From positions 62,001 to 126,000 of the forward strand of contig NZ_AYPQ01000006.1 in assembly GCF_000633635.1 (NCBI RefSeq): a DNA stretch of 64,000 bases. The letters run 5' to 3'. Of this stretch, positions 27,308 to 36,646 are shown piece after piece. Both the position numbers and the translations under genes were made by a program. The DNA comes from Enterococcus crotali. GTDB lineage: Bacteria > Bacillota > Bacilli > Lactobacillales > Enterococcaceae. The notes beneath the pieces are model-generated. The model worked only from the letters and a program-made list of their open reading frames with translations, was not told the origin of the DNA and made no database searches. The number at the start of each line of letters is the position of its first letter. The first letter of the stretch is position 1.

Positions 27308-28375
27308 TTATTTTTTCTCACCAAAAGCATTTGTATTTTCATAGCGATCATAATGAAGTGTATCGCTCTTTAAATAATCATAAATATCTTTTACGATATC
27401 AATACCCTCTGCCATTGATTTTTCATAGTTGATTTGATTGATTTCACCAGGATAATAGACTTGCTCGAATCCGTCTGCTGCCGGAATCTCATGTAGCTCT
27501 TCTACCATACCGTTCACTGATTCTTTGAACATCTCTAAATCTGTGAAACGTTTTGGATCGATCAAAATATACATTTGACCAACATTACGCCCTTTACTTA
27601 TATCGTCATACATAGAAGAAACGTGTTTCCCAAATGGTAAACCTAACAGCATGCCAGATAAGATGTCTACCATCATCATCAAGCCGTAGCCTTTTGGTCC
27701 AGCAATTGGTAATAAGCCGTTGACTTTATGAGGATCAGTTGTTGGTTTTCCATCTTTATCAACTGCCCATGTATCTGGAATATCTTTATTTTTTGAACGA
27801 GCATCTAAGACTTTGCCCCAAGCTTGAACCGTAGTTGCCATATCGAAAACAACAGGTTCATGACCTTTTCTTGGTGCCGCAAAGGCAATTGGATTTGTAC
27901 CGAAATAATTTTCTTTCCCACCAAATGGCACAACCATCGGATCTGATTGACACATTGCAATTGCAATCAAATCTTGTTGAGCCGCTTTTTTCACATAGTA
28001 AGATAACGCGCCACTGTGGCTGATTTTTGAGATGCCAACAGCCGCCACTCCAGATTTTTTCGCCATATCGATCGCATAACCAAGACCAACATCTGCAACG
28101 AATTGTCCTGCGCCATTTTTACCGTGAACGATTCCTGAACTTGGTCCAGTCTCTTCAAATTCAATGTTTGGATCAAGCGTTACGCCGCCTTTATCGATTT
28201 GTTCTGCATAATATTCTACTCTAACGGCTCCATGTGAGTGGATACCGCATGCATCCGCAAATACCAAATGTGTCGCCACTTCATCTGCATGCTCTGGTTT
28301 TAAACCAGCTGTCGTTAATTTTTTTTCGATCAAATCATGCAATTCTTCTGGTTTCACTACAACAGTTTCATTCAT
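27308..28375 (-). CDS. allD: Ureidoglycolate dehydrogenase, paralogue 2
   Basis: A 355-residue AllD/LDH2-family enzyme with the same landmarks as paralogue 1: CGIHSHGAVRVEYY, KISHSGALSYYVKK, MVVPFGGKENYFGTNPIAFAAP and GPKGYGLMMMVDILSG. It directly follows allE with a 20-base gap and is the copy in the canonical allC-allE-allD order. Paralogue 1 may be a later duplicate with shifted cofactor or substrate preference. GAGGAAG lies nine bases upstream of the ATG. Known AllD enzymes are cytoplasmic and NAD-dependent. Confidence 0.92.
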   Translation of the reverse strand: MNETVVVKPEELHDLIEKKLTTAGLKPEHADEVATHLVFADACGIHSHGAVRVEYYAEQIDKGGVTLDPNIEFEETGPSSGIVHGKNGAGQFVADVGLGYAIDMAKKSGVAAVGISKISHSGALSYYVKKAAQQDLIAIAMCQSDPMVVPFGGKENYFGTNPIAFAAPRKGHEPVVFDMATTVQAWGKVLDARSKNKDIPDTWAVDKDGKPTTDPHKVNGLLPIAGPKGYGLMMMVDILSGMLLGLPFGKHVSSMYDDISKGRNVGQMYILIDPKRFTDLEMFKESVNGMVEELHEIPAADGFEQVYYPGEINQINYEKSMAEGIDIVKDIYDYLKSDTLHYDRYENTNAFGEKK

Positions 28376-28395
28376 TCTTAAACTTCCTCTTCAAA

Positions 28396-29181
28396 TTAAA
28401 TTTCTGGGTCTCGGTTGCAATCTTTTGAGTAAACATACATTAAAGGCTCATCACGACCTACAGCATAAGCTGCTTGTTGTACATATGAACTCATAAAGAT
28501 GTAATCGCCTTTTTCAACTGGCATCCATTCATTATCTAAATTGTACATGCCTTGTCCAGAAAGTAAGTAAGCACCGTGCTCTTGATAATGCGTTTCAATA
28601 TACCCATGGCTTGCACCTGGTTCAAATGAAAGAATGTGGAAGTTCATATCAAAACCTAAATCTTTAGGTAAAAAGTCCCATAAAAGAACGTCTTTCATGC
28701 CTTCATATTCGATTGGTTCCATATCATTTACATTGCCAACTACTTTATGCGCTTCATAACCTTCTAATGGTTGGTAGCGTTTTTTGTATAAGAAGATTTC
28801 TGTATCAGCCTCTTGACCATTTTCTAGATACATCAATGTGCTAGCTGGTAAATATACATAGCCACCTTTTGTTAATTTGTGCGTCTCTGTACCATCATTA
28901 ACATTTAGCACACCATCAATCACATAAACAATCGTTTCTACACCTTCGCCGCCGAAACCACGTTGGTTTTTACCGTCTTTGTGCATTGTAATGATATAAT
29001 CAACAAAATTTGCGCCTAATTGTTTAGAACCCAAAATCGAGCAATCACAATTTTCAAAACCTGGAATCACATTATTTACTAACCCATCATGAGGGATCAA
29101 AGCGTAATTATTTTTTTTGATAACAGCTCTAGATGATAATAAACCATCTAGATAACCTGTTTGATTATTTTTATAACCCAT
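28396..29181 (-). CDS. allE: (S)-Ureidoglycine aminohydrolase
   Basis: A 261-residue bicupin (YlbA/UGHY family) that releases ammonia from (S)-ureidoglycine to give (S)-ureidoglycolate. Two cupin barrels are visible. The C-terminal one has the metal-ligand pattern [23 protein letters not shown] (about 186-208: E, H, H and Q/E positions), followed by the conserved [12 protein letters not shown] strand. It is located between allC and allD, whose substrate and product it connects. Confidence 0.94.
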   Translation of the reverse strand: MGYKNNQTGYLDGLLSSRAVIKKNNYALIPHDGLVNNVIPGFENCDCSILGSKQLGANFVDYIITMHKDGKNQRGFGGEGVETIVYVIDGVLNVNDGTETHKLTKGGYVYLPASTLMYLENGQEADTEIFLYKKRYQPLEGYEAHKVVGNVNDMEPIEYEGMKDVLLWDFLPKDLGFDMNFHILSFEPGASHGYIETHYQEHGAYLLSGQGMYNLDNEWMPVEKGDYIFMSSYVQQAAYAVGRDEPLMYVYSKDCNRDPEI

Positions 29182-29201
29182 TTTTATTTTCCTACTTTCT
29201 T

Positions 29202-30428
29202 TTATTTATAAGCTAATTCGTATAATGTGCTAGCTAGAACTTTGACACCGTTGACTAAATCATCGATATCTGTCGCTTCAGCTGGATTATGGCTGATCCC
29301 ATTGATACTTGGTACAAAAATCATTGCTGTTGGGAAGTTTGGTGCGATGATTTGAGAATCATGTCCAGCTCCACTATGCATGACTTTGTATTTCATATTT
29401 TCAGTCTTAGCTGCTGTTTCGATTGCTGTTACGATTTCTTCATTCATTGGCACTGGAGCTTCATCCATCCACAAATCGATGTCGATCTCTAAGCCATGTT
29501 TTGCTGCGATATCTCTCATCAATTGTTCGATTTCTGCTGTAAAGGCATGAAGTTCACCGCTATCTGTATGACGGCAATCCATTGTAAATAGCACTTCACC
29601 TGGAACAACATTTACTGTATTTGGTTTCGGTTCAACTTTACCGAAAGTCAACACTAGCGGATCGCCAACTTCTAATGCGCGATCGATCGCTTCGGAACAA
29701 ATCTTAGCAAAAGCATAAACAGCATCTTTACGATACCCCATTGGTGTTGTTCCAGCATGGTTTGCTTCGCCTTTCAATACAATTGTATAACGTCTTTGTC
29801 CAGCAATATTGTTAACCACACCAATTTGTAATTGCTCTTTTTCAAGCACTGTACCTTGTTCGATATGGATTTCTACGAATGCCTTGATATCATCTCTTGC
29901 AGCTTTAGTTTCATCTCTAAAATCAAAGCCATGACGTTGCATTTCTTCAACAAATTTTAAACCTTCAAAGTCAGCGATTTCAATAACATCTTCTTTTTTC
30001 GCTTCGCCAACAAAGTTTTTACTACCCCAGAATACTGTAGGGAAACGGCTGCCTTCTTCTTCAGCCATTGAGATAACTTCTAATGAACGTTTTGGTTTAC
30101 CATGTGTTTCTAGTAAATATTGAATCGCAACATAGGCTGCAATAACACCAAATTGACCATCTAAATTCCCGCCATTAACGACAGTATCAATATGAGAACC
30201 TGATAAAACGGTTTCTTCTGGATGTTCTGTACCTTCTACTCTACCAAAGAGGTTACCGATCTCATCAAATGAAGCGGTCATACCAATTGCTTCTAATTTT
30301 TCTTTTACAGATTTTTGTGCTTCCAACCAAGAATCAGAATACAATAAACGTGTCATTCCACCGGTTGGGTCGTTGCCAATACTTGATAAGTGATCGATAT
30401 TTTCTTGTAAAACTTTTTTTAAATCCAT
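29202..30428 (-). CDS. allC: Allantoate amidohydrolase
   Basis: A 408-residue M20/peptidase-like binuclear amidohydrolase that hydrolyses allantoate to ureidoglycine, CO2 and ammonia. Metal ligands lie in [19 protein letters not shown] (about 75-93), in AEEEGSRFP (about 121-129) and in a C-terminal HSGAGHDSQ motif (about 353-361). The DTVVNGG and [21 protein letters not shown] (dimerisation lid) blocks are typical. The ATG at 30428 is preferred over 30437 because GAGGGAG is then nine bases upstream. First gene of the long ureide operon; a cre-like site lies ~35 bases upstream. Confidence 0.95.
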   Translation of the reverse strand: MDLKKVLQENIDHLSSIGNDPTGGMTRLLYSDSWLEAQKSVKEKLEAIGMTASFDEIGNLFGRVEGTEHPEETVLSGSHIDTVVNGGNLDGQFGVIAAYVAIQYLLETHGKPKRSLEVISMAEEEGSRFPTVFWGSKNFVGEAKKEDVIEIADFEGLKFVEEMQRHGFDFRDETKAARDDIKAFVEIHIEQGTVLEKEQLQIGVVNNIAGQRRYTIVLKGEANHAGTTPMGYRKDAVYAFAKICSEAIDRALEVGDPLVLTFGKVEPKPNTVNVVPGEVLFTMDCRHTDSGELHAFTAEIEQLMRDIAAKHGLEIDIDLWMDEAPVPMNEEIVTAIETAAKTENMKYKVMHSGAGHDSQIIAPNFPTAMIFVPSINGISHNPAEATDIDDLVNGVKVLASTLYELAYK

Positions 30429-30462
30429 TTGATACATCTCCCTCTTTTATTATCACAACCAT

Positions 30463-30476
30463 TGTAAGCGGTTGCC
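30463..30476 (-). promoter_or_regulatory. cre-like site upstream of allC
   Basis: TGTAAGCGGTTGCC matches the cre core (TGTAAGCG-T) with two deviations. Its place just upstream of the first ureide gene fits CcpA repression when preferred sugars are present. Confidence 0.55.
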
Positions 30477-30590
30477 CGTTTTCATACACTATCCACATTT
30501 CACAAATTAACTCCTATCTTTGTGCGCATTAAACATAAAGACTGTAGCTATTTGGGTTAAAATAGAAATAAGTTAGTGAAATTTTCTGGA

Positions 30591-30633
30591 TTCATGGGCT
30601 AATTTTCGGAAAAATGGTAGAATGCAAATAAGC
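30591..30633 (+). repeat. Decayed copy of the palindromic repeat, allC / hydrolase gap
   Basis: TTCATGGGCTAATTTTCGG AAAAATGG... matches TTCATGAGCTAACCTTTCGG AAAAAGAT of the pucR copy, then breaks off. About 140 bases on, GTACAAGGTGCACGATGTTACC (30773-30794) resembles another module of that copy, just before the hydrolase ribosome site. The remainder of this 390-base gap is AT-rich promoter DNA in which I assign nothing else. Confidence 0.45.
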
Positions 30634-30817
30634 TCAACAATATCTCAGTCTTTTTTTCTATTGAAAGTACGTTATCTTATTATGCTCTAGTTTTGAGACA
30701 TGCCAAGAAATACAATGAATTTATGAGTTGATATTGATCACTCATGCGATTACTCGTTGCACGAAAACACTTGGTACAAGGTGCACGATGTTACCTATAA
30801 TTCAAGGAGGACTATTA

Positions 30818-31681
30818 ATGATTAAACAAACATTTCTTTACAGTAAACTAGAAGATTTAGATTTATCCATGACTTTCTACTCAAATGAAGATGACTCTTC
30901 TACAAAAGCCACACTCTTGTATTTTCATGGTGGCGGGCTTCTTTACGGAACTCGAGATGATTTACCCGAAACTTACTGTGAACTTTTAGTCGAGCATGGC
31001 TATAATTTATTGACTGTTGATTATCCTTTAGCTCCTGAAGTCAAACTGTCTACTATCGTTACTTGTTTAAAGGAAGCGATTGACTGGTTCCTTAAAAATC
31101 ATCAAACAACGTTAGGTTTGGAAAATTCGAATTATTTCTTGTTTGGACGCTCAGCTGGTGGCTTTCTTTCTTATTTATTATCTGCACGTTATTCTTTACC
31201 CGAACAAAAAGGCTTGATCAGCTTTTATGGCTATTATGATTTGACGAATCCGGCGTTCAGCCAGCCTAGCAGTTATTATAATCAATTTCCTAAGATTGCT
31301 CCTTTAACTGCTCAAGCATTGATCCAATCTAAACCTATCACAGAAGTCTCTATTAATGAACGTTTTTCCCTTTATTTATCTGGTCGCCAATTCGGTAACT
31401 GGTTAAGTTATCTGATCAACTCTCCAGGTGAAAAAGAAATCTTTACTCTTACAGACACAGAACTTACTGAGCTTCCGCCTGTATTTTTAGCTCATAGCTC
31501 AGCCGATCAAGATGTGCCAGTTGAAGTATCGCGTATTGCCAGTAATAAAATCCCCCATGTTACTTATGAAGAAGTTGAAGATCTCCCTCATGATTTTGAT
31601 GGTGATATTACTAAAAGTGAAGGGCTTCAGGTGTATCAAGCTCTGATTGCATGGCTTGATAAAACACTAGCCGTCATTTGA
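30818..31681 (+). CDS. Alpha/beta hydrolase, HGGG-type esterase
   Basis: A 287-residue hydrolase of the hormone-sensitive-lipase-like (alpha/beta hydrolase 3) group. The oxyanion-hole motif YFHGGG is at 35-40 and the nucleophile elbow GRSAGG has Ser112. Asp in SADQDVP and His in LPHDFDG complete the triad. It has no signal peptide. The ATG at 30818 follows AAGGAGG by eight bases; the longer ORF from 30728 reads through repeat-like DNA. It is a lone gene, divergent from allC. The natural ester is unknown. Confidence 0.85.
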   Translation: MIKQTFLYSKLEDLDLSMTFYSNEDDSSTKATLLYFHGGGLLYGTRDDLPETYCELLVEHGYNLLTVDYPLAPEVKLSTIVTCLKEAIDWFLKNHQTTLGLENSNYFLFGRSAGGFLSYLLSARYSLPEQKGLISFYGYYDLTNPAFSQPSSYYNQFPKIAPLTAQALIQSKPITEVSINERFSLYLSGRQFGNWLSYLINSPGEKEIFTLTDTELTELPPVFLAHSSADQDVPVEVSRIASNKIPHVTYEEVEDLPHDFDGDITKSEGLQVYQALIAWLDKTLAVI

Positions 31682-31716
31682 TTTTAACATACTTATCCTC
31701 TTCTATGGATATAGCA

Positions 31717-31750
31717 AAAAGACATTCCCAATCACTCAGGAATGTCTTTT
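31717..31750. terminator. Bidirectional terminator, hydrolase / tig
   Basis: Perfect stem AAAAGACATTCC / GGAATGTCTTTT between convergent genes. Confidence 0.92.
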
Positions 31751-31760
31751 AAAATTGCTT

Positions 31761-33043
31761 TTATTTTTCAGTTGCAGTTTCAGTAATCACTTCTACTGCA
31801 CGTTTCATGCGGATGTCATGTTTTAACATGTCTTCAGTTAAGACTTTTTTCACTTGATCGATCGGCATGTTGTATTGTTCTGATAAATCTTTGATTTCGT
31901 TATCCATATCTTCTTGAGATACTTCGATATCTTCAGCTTTAGCGATCGCTTCGATTACAAGATTTGTTTTCGTACGAACTTCTGCTTCTGCTTCAAATTG
32001 TTTGTGCAAGTCAGCTTCAGTTGTACCAGTTAATTGATAGTACATATCTGGAGCGATTCCTTGACGTTGCATGTTGTTTAAGAATTCATCCATTGAACGG
32101 TGCACTTCATCATGAACCATTACATGTGGAAGATCAACGATTTCAGCGTTGTCAACCGCTTGACGGATAGCTGCTTCGTCTTTTGCTTCTGTTGCAGCTG
32201 CTTCTTTAGATTCTGTTAATTCGTTACGGTATTTTTCTTTTAGTTCGTCTAATGATTCTACTGAATCATCAACATCTTTTGCAAATTCATCATCTAAAGT
32301 TGGTAATTCTTTTGCTTTCACTTCGTGAACTTTCACTTGGAAAACAGCTTCTTTACCAGCTAAATCTTCTGCTTGGTAATCTTCTGGGAAAGTTACTTTT
32401 ACTTCAACTTCTTCGCCAGCTTTTTTGCCAACTAATTGTTCTTCAAAACCTGGGATGAAAGAGTTTGAACCTAATTCAAGAGAATAGTTCTCGCCTTTTC
32501 CGCCTTCAAAAGCTTCTCCGTCTTTGAATCCTTCAAAGTCGATTACGACAGTATCGCCATCAACGGCTGCTTCGTCTTCTTTGATGACTAGTTCAGCTTG
32601 TGCTTCTAATTCACGTTGGATGCGTGCATCAACGTCTTCATCCGTTACTTCACGGTCTTGTTTTTCAACTGTTAAGTTTTTGTATTCGCCTAATTTAACT
32701 TCAGGTTTTACAGTCACTTCAGCAGTTACTACCCAATCTTCACCTTTATTCATGCTTTCAACATCAATTTTAGGTTGTGATACAGGATCGATCCCTGCTT
32801 CTTTCACAGCTGCTTCGTATACTTCTGGTAATACTGCGTTCAATGCATCTTCATACAATGCTTCTTCGCCGTACATACGGTTAAATACTTGACGTGACAC
32901 TTTTCCTTTACGGAATCCTGGTACGTTAAGATTTTTTTGACTTTATCGAATGCTTGTTTCAAGCCTTTTTCAATTAGAGTTTGATCAACTGAAAAAGTTA
33001 ACACACCATCATTGGTGCCTTTTTTTTCAAATTTCGCAGACAT
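31761..33043 (-). CDS. tig: Trigger factor, frameshifted near codon 38 as given
   Basis: Ribosome-bound chaperone and FKBP-type prolyl isomerase, ~427 residues if repaired. The first frame (start 33043, GGAGGG upstream) reads [13 protein letters not shown]...AFDKVKK and then goes out of phase. The next frame resumes at ...[17 protein letters not shown] and runs to 31761. One A is missing from an A8 run (seven T at 32932-32938 on the plus strand); adding it restores [14 protein letters not shown], the ribosome-docking loop. The FKBP domain (about 165-250) and C-terminal arms are intact. tig is highly conserved, so a sequencing error is the simplest explanation, but slippage or mutation cannot be excluded. 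Confidence 0.95.
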
Positions 33044-33218
33044 TTGTTTCCCTCCGAATAACTTAATTTTATACATGAATTTATGTTATGCATACCTTTA
33101 AATAGTACACTATCACTGGTTAAATGTAAACATTTTAGGTGAGAAGAAGGGAAATAAAACAAAAATTTCTTTTTTGATTGTAAAATGTTCTTCTCAATAA
33201 TGTAAATGACTCACTTGA

Positions 33219-34439
33219 CTATTTCTTATATTTTTCAATCAAGCTTAAATAGTCTGTATTGTTCTGTAACCCAGTTGACTGATTTTTTTTAGATTTTAGA
33301 TAGGCTCTTTTCATGAGCTTACTCTTGATGCCAAAAACGAGCCAAGAAAAAAAGCCTCCAAAAAATAATGATAGCGTAATAATTGAAAAAAGGACACCTG
33401 GCTCATTATTTCGATCGTAAGTCATAATAAGAATCAATGAAATTAAAAATGCTACGATGCTCCAACGATATTTTTTCTTATATTTCTTATTGATTTTGGT
33501 CAGTTCATCCTCTGGAAAATCACTTGCAGAAGGTTTACTGCCAACTAAGTTTATATTTTCTTTATCTGTAGCTGTAATTAAAACTTCAAATATGCTCTCA
33601 TTAATTTGATATTCAAGCTGCCAAATAGGAATATAAACAAATTCTGAAAAAGGTTCATATTGTAGATTTGTCACCCTTGCATTTCTATTCCGATCACCAG
33701 GCACTACTTTTCTCATCTCATCTTCAGCTGCATACTGCGTAACTGTTTGAAATAGGTTTAGTGTTTTCATTACTTCATCCGCTGCTATTTTTAATTGATG
33801 TGTACCAGTCAAATAATGGTCGTCATATGGAACCATTTTTAAAATCAAAGGCTTAAAAGAGGCGATTGAGAACAGTTTATCAGCTTCTATGTTCATTTCT
33901 TCTGAGACAGAAAAAAAGGAAAAACATTCCCCTGATATACGTCCGTCGCTATAGGACCAGTTTTCTCCTGAATTTTCTTGAAATGTAGTATAACCAACCT
34001 CAGCTTCCCAATGACATTCGTACCTAATTGTAACAACTGAAAATGGTATATAAACTTGCTTTAAAGTGATATTCTCTATAGCTACTGGTGACTCTTGATC
34101 CACTGAAAACCACTCGTAAAAACGCATCTTCGCTCGTTCTTGTTCCACTTGAAACGGAACTACCTTATCTGCTTGATAAAATTGAGCTATAGCATCTAAC
34201 TCTTTCTGTGTTGAAAAAGTCGATGCACAATGCTTACATTCAAAACACTGTTTTTCAATATTAAACACAATGGATGACCCACAGTTCGGACAGGTTTCAA
34301 TATTTTGATTTTTCTTATCAATTAAAGTTTGGATCTCATCTAACATTATTCCGCAGTTTGGGCAATATTTTGTATTTAGATCATTCAGCAGACCACCGCA
34401 AGACTTACATTTATTTGGGACAAGTAAATCTTCATTCAC
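33219..34439 (-). CDS. Zinc-ribbon membrane protein of unknown function
   Basis: A 406-residue protein. Two zinc-ribbon modules start it: CKSCGG...CPNCG (about 11-30) and CPNCGS...CKHC (about 51-72). A long beta-rich cytoplasmic region follows, and two membrane helices lie near the end (about 325-345 and 351-372), with a Lys-rich tail. The likely start is GTG at 34439, directly after AGGAGGAAGAACA; the ATG 18 bases upstream overlaps that ribosome site. The zinc-ribbon plus membrane anchor layout occurs in several uncharacterised Firmicute proteins; I assign no function. Confidence 0.8.
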   Translation of the reverse strand: MNEDLLVPNKCKSCGGLLNDLNTKYCPNCGIMLDEIQTLIDKKNQNIETCPNCGSSIVFNIEKQCFECKHCASTFSTQKELDAIAQFYQADKVVPFQVEQERAKMRFYEWFSVDQESPVAIENITLKQVYIPFSVVTIRYECHWEAEVGYTTFQENSGENWSYSDGRISGECFSFFSVSEEMNIEADKLFSIASFKPLILKMVPYDDHYLTGTHQLKIAADEVMKTLNLFQTVTQYAAEDEMRKVVPGDRNRNARVTNLQYEPFSEFVYIPIWQLEYQINESIFEVLITATDKENINLVGSKPSASDFPEDELTKINKKYKKKYRWSIVAFLISLILIMTYDRNNEPGVLFSIITLSLFFGGFFSWLVFGIKSKLMKRAYLKSKKNQSTGLQNNTDYLSLIEKYKK

Positions 34440-34500
34440 TGTTCTTCCTCCTATCAAAATCTTTCAAATATTGTCTCATAGTTTATTTTGATAGTAAATA

Positions 34501-34556
34501 TAAGATGAAAGAGAGGACCTACAACTTTTCAGCCGCAGGTCCTCTCTTTCATCTTA
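34501..34556. terminator. Terminator at the end of the gfr operon
   Basis: Perfect 20-bp stem (34501-34520 with 34537-34556) centred on GAGAGGACCT / AGGTCCTCTC. It overlaps the gfrF stop codon and lies upstream of the zinc-ribbon gene. Confidence 0.85.
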
Positions 34557-35558
34557 ATAATCAAACTGACGATAATAACGTCTGATATCTAACGGATGGC
34601 AATTCAACTGTTCCACATGAGCATCGATTCTTTGTGTTACACAATGCATCAACAAGAACGATAGAACTCGTCCGCGATATTTTTCGCTGATTCCTGCAAC
34701 GGGATAGTCTTTTGAGTCAATGATCGTATAGTTAGCACAAATACGCGGCAATAAATTTGCTACTCGTTCAGCCAATGGCCGTTGTTCGTCCTCACCAATA
34801 AATAATGTTACCGCAGTTGTTTCCTCTACGATTTCTAAAGTTCCATGTAAGAATTCAGCGGCATGAATCGATTTTGAAGGCAACCAGCTTTGTTCTTCCC
34901 AATAACACATCGCATAAGAATAGACTGCGCCCCATTGATTTCCCGCACCGATGAAATAATGCATCTCATCGTGACGATGGGCTTGGGCAAATTTCAATCC
35001 AAAGTCATCCGCCTTTTTCTCAGCCTCAACCAACCCTACAGGAAGATGTTCTTCTAATTCTTGATAATAATCTTCATAATCATCAAATTCGCCATTATTT
35101 TTCATCAATCGGTCGGCTAGCATAAAGAACTTGATTTGTTCCGTTCCTGGTGCCGGATAGGTCACGACATGGTCACATTTTCCAGCTAAAATACTCCCTT
35201 GTGCATCAATAAAGCCGATCAATGTTGCACCGACAGATTTAATTTCTTCTACCGCTTTAACGACTTCTTGGGTAGTTCCTGTTACAGAAGACAAAATAAC
35301 GATCGAATCTTTCGTTAAACGGCGATTCCCCGTCGTATAGTATTCAGCAGCATGTTGTACGTAAACCGGTAAATCGCTTTTTCCGTTGATATAAGTAACA
35401 GCTTGCATCGCTGAAGCATATGTTCCACCGATACCTAGATAATAAATAGAGTCAAACCCTATTTCCCAGACTTCATCCACAATTTTTTCAACTTCTGGAC
35501 GTAGTGCTAAAGCCCCTTTGATATCTTCGATTTGTTTTGTTTCGTTAAATTTTAACAT
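34554..35558 (-). CDS. gfrF: Fructoselysine 6-phosphate deglycase (GfrF/FrlB type)
   Basis: A 334-residue SIS-domain enzyme expected to split fructoselysine 6-phosphate into glucose 6-phosphate and lysine. Sugar-phosphate loops GIGGTYASAM (about 42-51) and SSVTGTTQE (about 89-97) are visible. The KSIHAAEFLHGTLEI motif (about 229-243) holds the Glu and His used by FrlB-type deglycases. It is the last gene of the operon and pairs with a second SIS enzyme, the arrangement described for Enterococcus faecium gfrEF. AAGGAG precedes the ATG. Confidence 0.85.
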   Translation of the reverse strand: MLKFNETKQIEDIKGALALRPEVEKIVDEVWEIGFDSIYYLGIGGTYASAMQAVTYINGKSDLPVYVQHAAEYYTTGNRRLTKDSIVILSSVTGTTQEVVKAVEEIKSVGATLIGFIDAQGSILAGKCDHVVTYPAPGTEQIKFFMLADRLMKNNGEFDDYEDYYQELEEHLPVGLVEAEKKADDFGLKFAQAHRHDEMHYFIGAGNQWGAVYSYAMCYWEEQSWLPSKSIHAAEFLHGTLEIVEETTAVTLFIGEDEQRPLAERVANLLPRICANYTIIDSKDYPVAGISEKYRGRVLSFLLMHCVTQRIDAHVEQLNCHPLDIRRYYRQFDY

Positions 35559-35570
35559 TATTTACGCTCC

Positions 35571-36620
35571 TTAAATTTTACTTTTTAATACTCGGTCGAA
35601 ATCATCAAAAATTCGTTTGTTTAAATCGATTCCTTTACCTGTAGCAATTTGATATGCTAAATATTGGAAGGGAATCACCAATAGAAGTGGACTGATTTTT
35701 TCAGGTATTTCGATAGACAAACTCAATGTTTGCGGCTCTGATTTTGCAACGGTTGTAATCGTGTAACAACTTGCACCATATTTGCTTAAATAGTCCTTTA
35801 ACGCTTGGCTTCTTCCATTCAATACATTATCATTCTCAATAAAAAACAATGAGTGGTTATGGTTTGCTTCTAAATAAGGGCCATGCATGTATGCTTCAAG
35901 TTCAAATCCTTGAGAAGGTAAACGAACTGTTTCGGTAAATTTTGTTTCAAATTCTTTGGCGGTCCCGACATTTGGCCCATAACCAATCGTAATAAAACGT
36001 GAGCCAGCAATTAAATCTGTTTGATTTTCCAACCAAAAATCACTGGTTTTTTCGATAACCGGATCTATTTGGCTGATTGCTTTCTTTAATTCTGACAACT
36101 CACTTTGTAACATTACTTGATCAATTGACCTGTTTTGATAAGCCAAACGTAATCCTAGTAACATCAAATTCAATACAGTTGCTGAATAGCCTTTCGTAAC
36201 AAAACCGACTTTCTCGATTCCCATATTTAAATCTAAAACTTCATCTACCACTTTAGTAATTGGACTACTTATATCACTAGTTAACGCAATTGTTTTGATG
36301 GATCTAGTTTGTGTTAACGTTTCTACTGCTTGAATGGTTGAAGCACTTTTACCACTTTGGGAAACTGCAATGATCAAATCAATCTTGGGATCGATCTTCC
36401 CATAATGTAGAAAATTAAACGGTTCTTCTATTTGAACGTATACAGGTGCTGTCTCTTCTAAATAATATTTTGCAGATAAACAAGCATTGTAAGAAGAACC
36501 AGTCGCTAAAATCAGACAGTGATTAACGTTTTTCACATTGATTTGTGCTACATCGAATGATTCAATAATGTGCTCCAACGTTTTCTGTTCCTCATTGATG
36601 TAATCCAACATCGTTTCCAT
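35571..36620 (-). CDS. gfrE: Glucoselysine 6-phosphate deglycase (GfrE type, SIS domain)
   Basis: A 349-residue double-SIS protein resembling the isomerase half of glucosamine-6-phosphate synthase. Motifs are ATGSSYNACLSAKYY (about 35-49), AVSQSGKSAST (about 84-94), GYGPNVGTAKEFETKFTET, and a GlmS-like FELEAYMHGPYLE (about 231-243). In E. faecium GfrE cleaves glucoselysine 6-phosphate. Its role follows from similarity to GlmS rather than FrlB and from the adjacent gfrF and PTS genes. The start is preceded by GAGGTGAGG. Confidence 0.82.
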   Translation of the reverse strand: METMLDYINEEQKTLEHIIESFDVAQINVKNVNHCLILATGSSYNACLSAKYYLEETAPVYVQIEEPFNFLHYGKIDPKIDLIIAVSQSGKSASTIQAVETLTQTRSIKTIALTSDISSPITKVVDEVLDLNMGIEKVGFVTKGYSATVLNLMLLGLRLAYQNRSIDQVMLQSELSELKKAISQIDPVIEKTSDFWLENQTDLIAGSRFITIGYGPNVGTAKEFETKFTETVRLPSQGFELEAYMHGPYLEANHNHSLFFIENDNVLNGRSQALKDYLSKYGASCYTITTVAKSEPQTLSLSIEIPEKISPLLLVIPFQYLAYQIATGKGIDLNKRIFDDFDRVLKSKI

Positions 36621-36646
36621 TGACCCTCACCTCACTATAAATGTGC

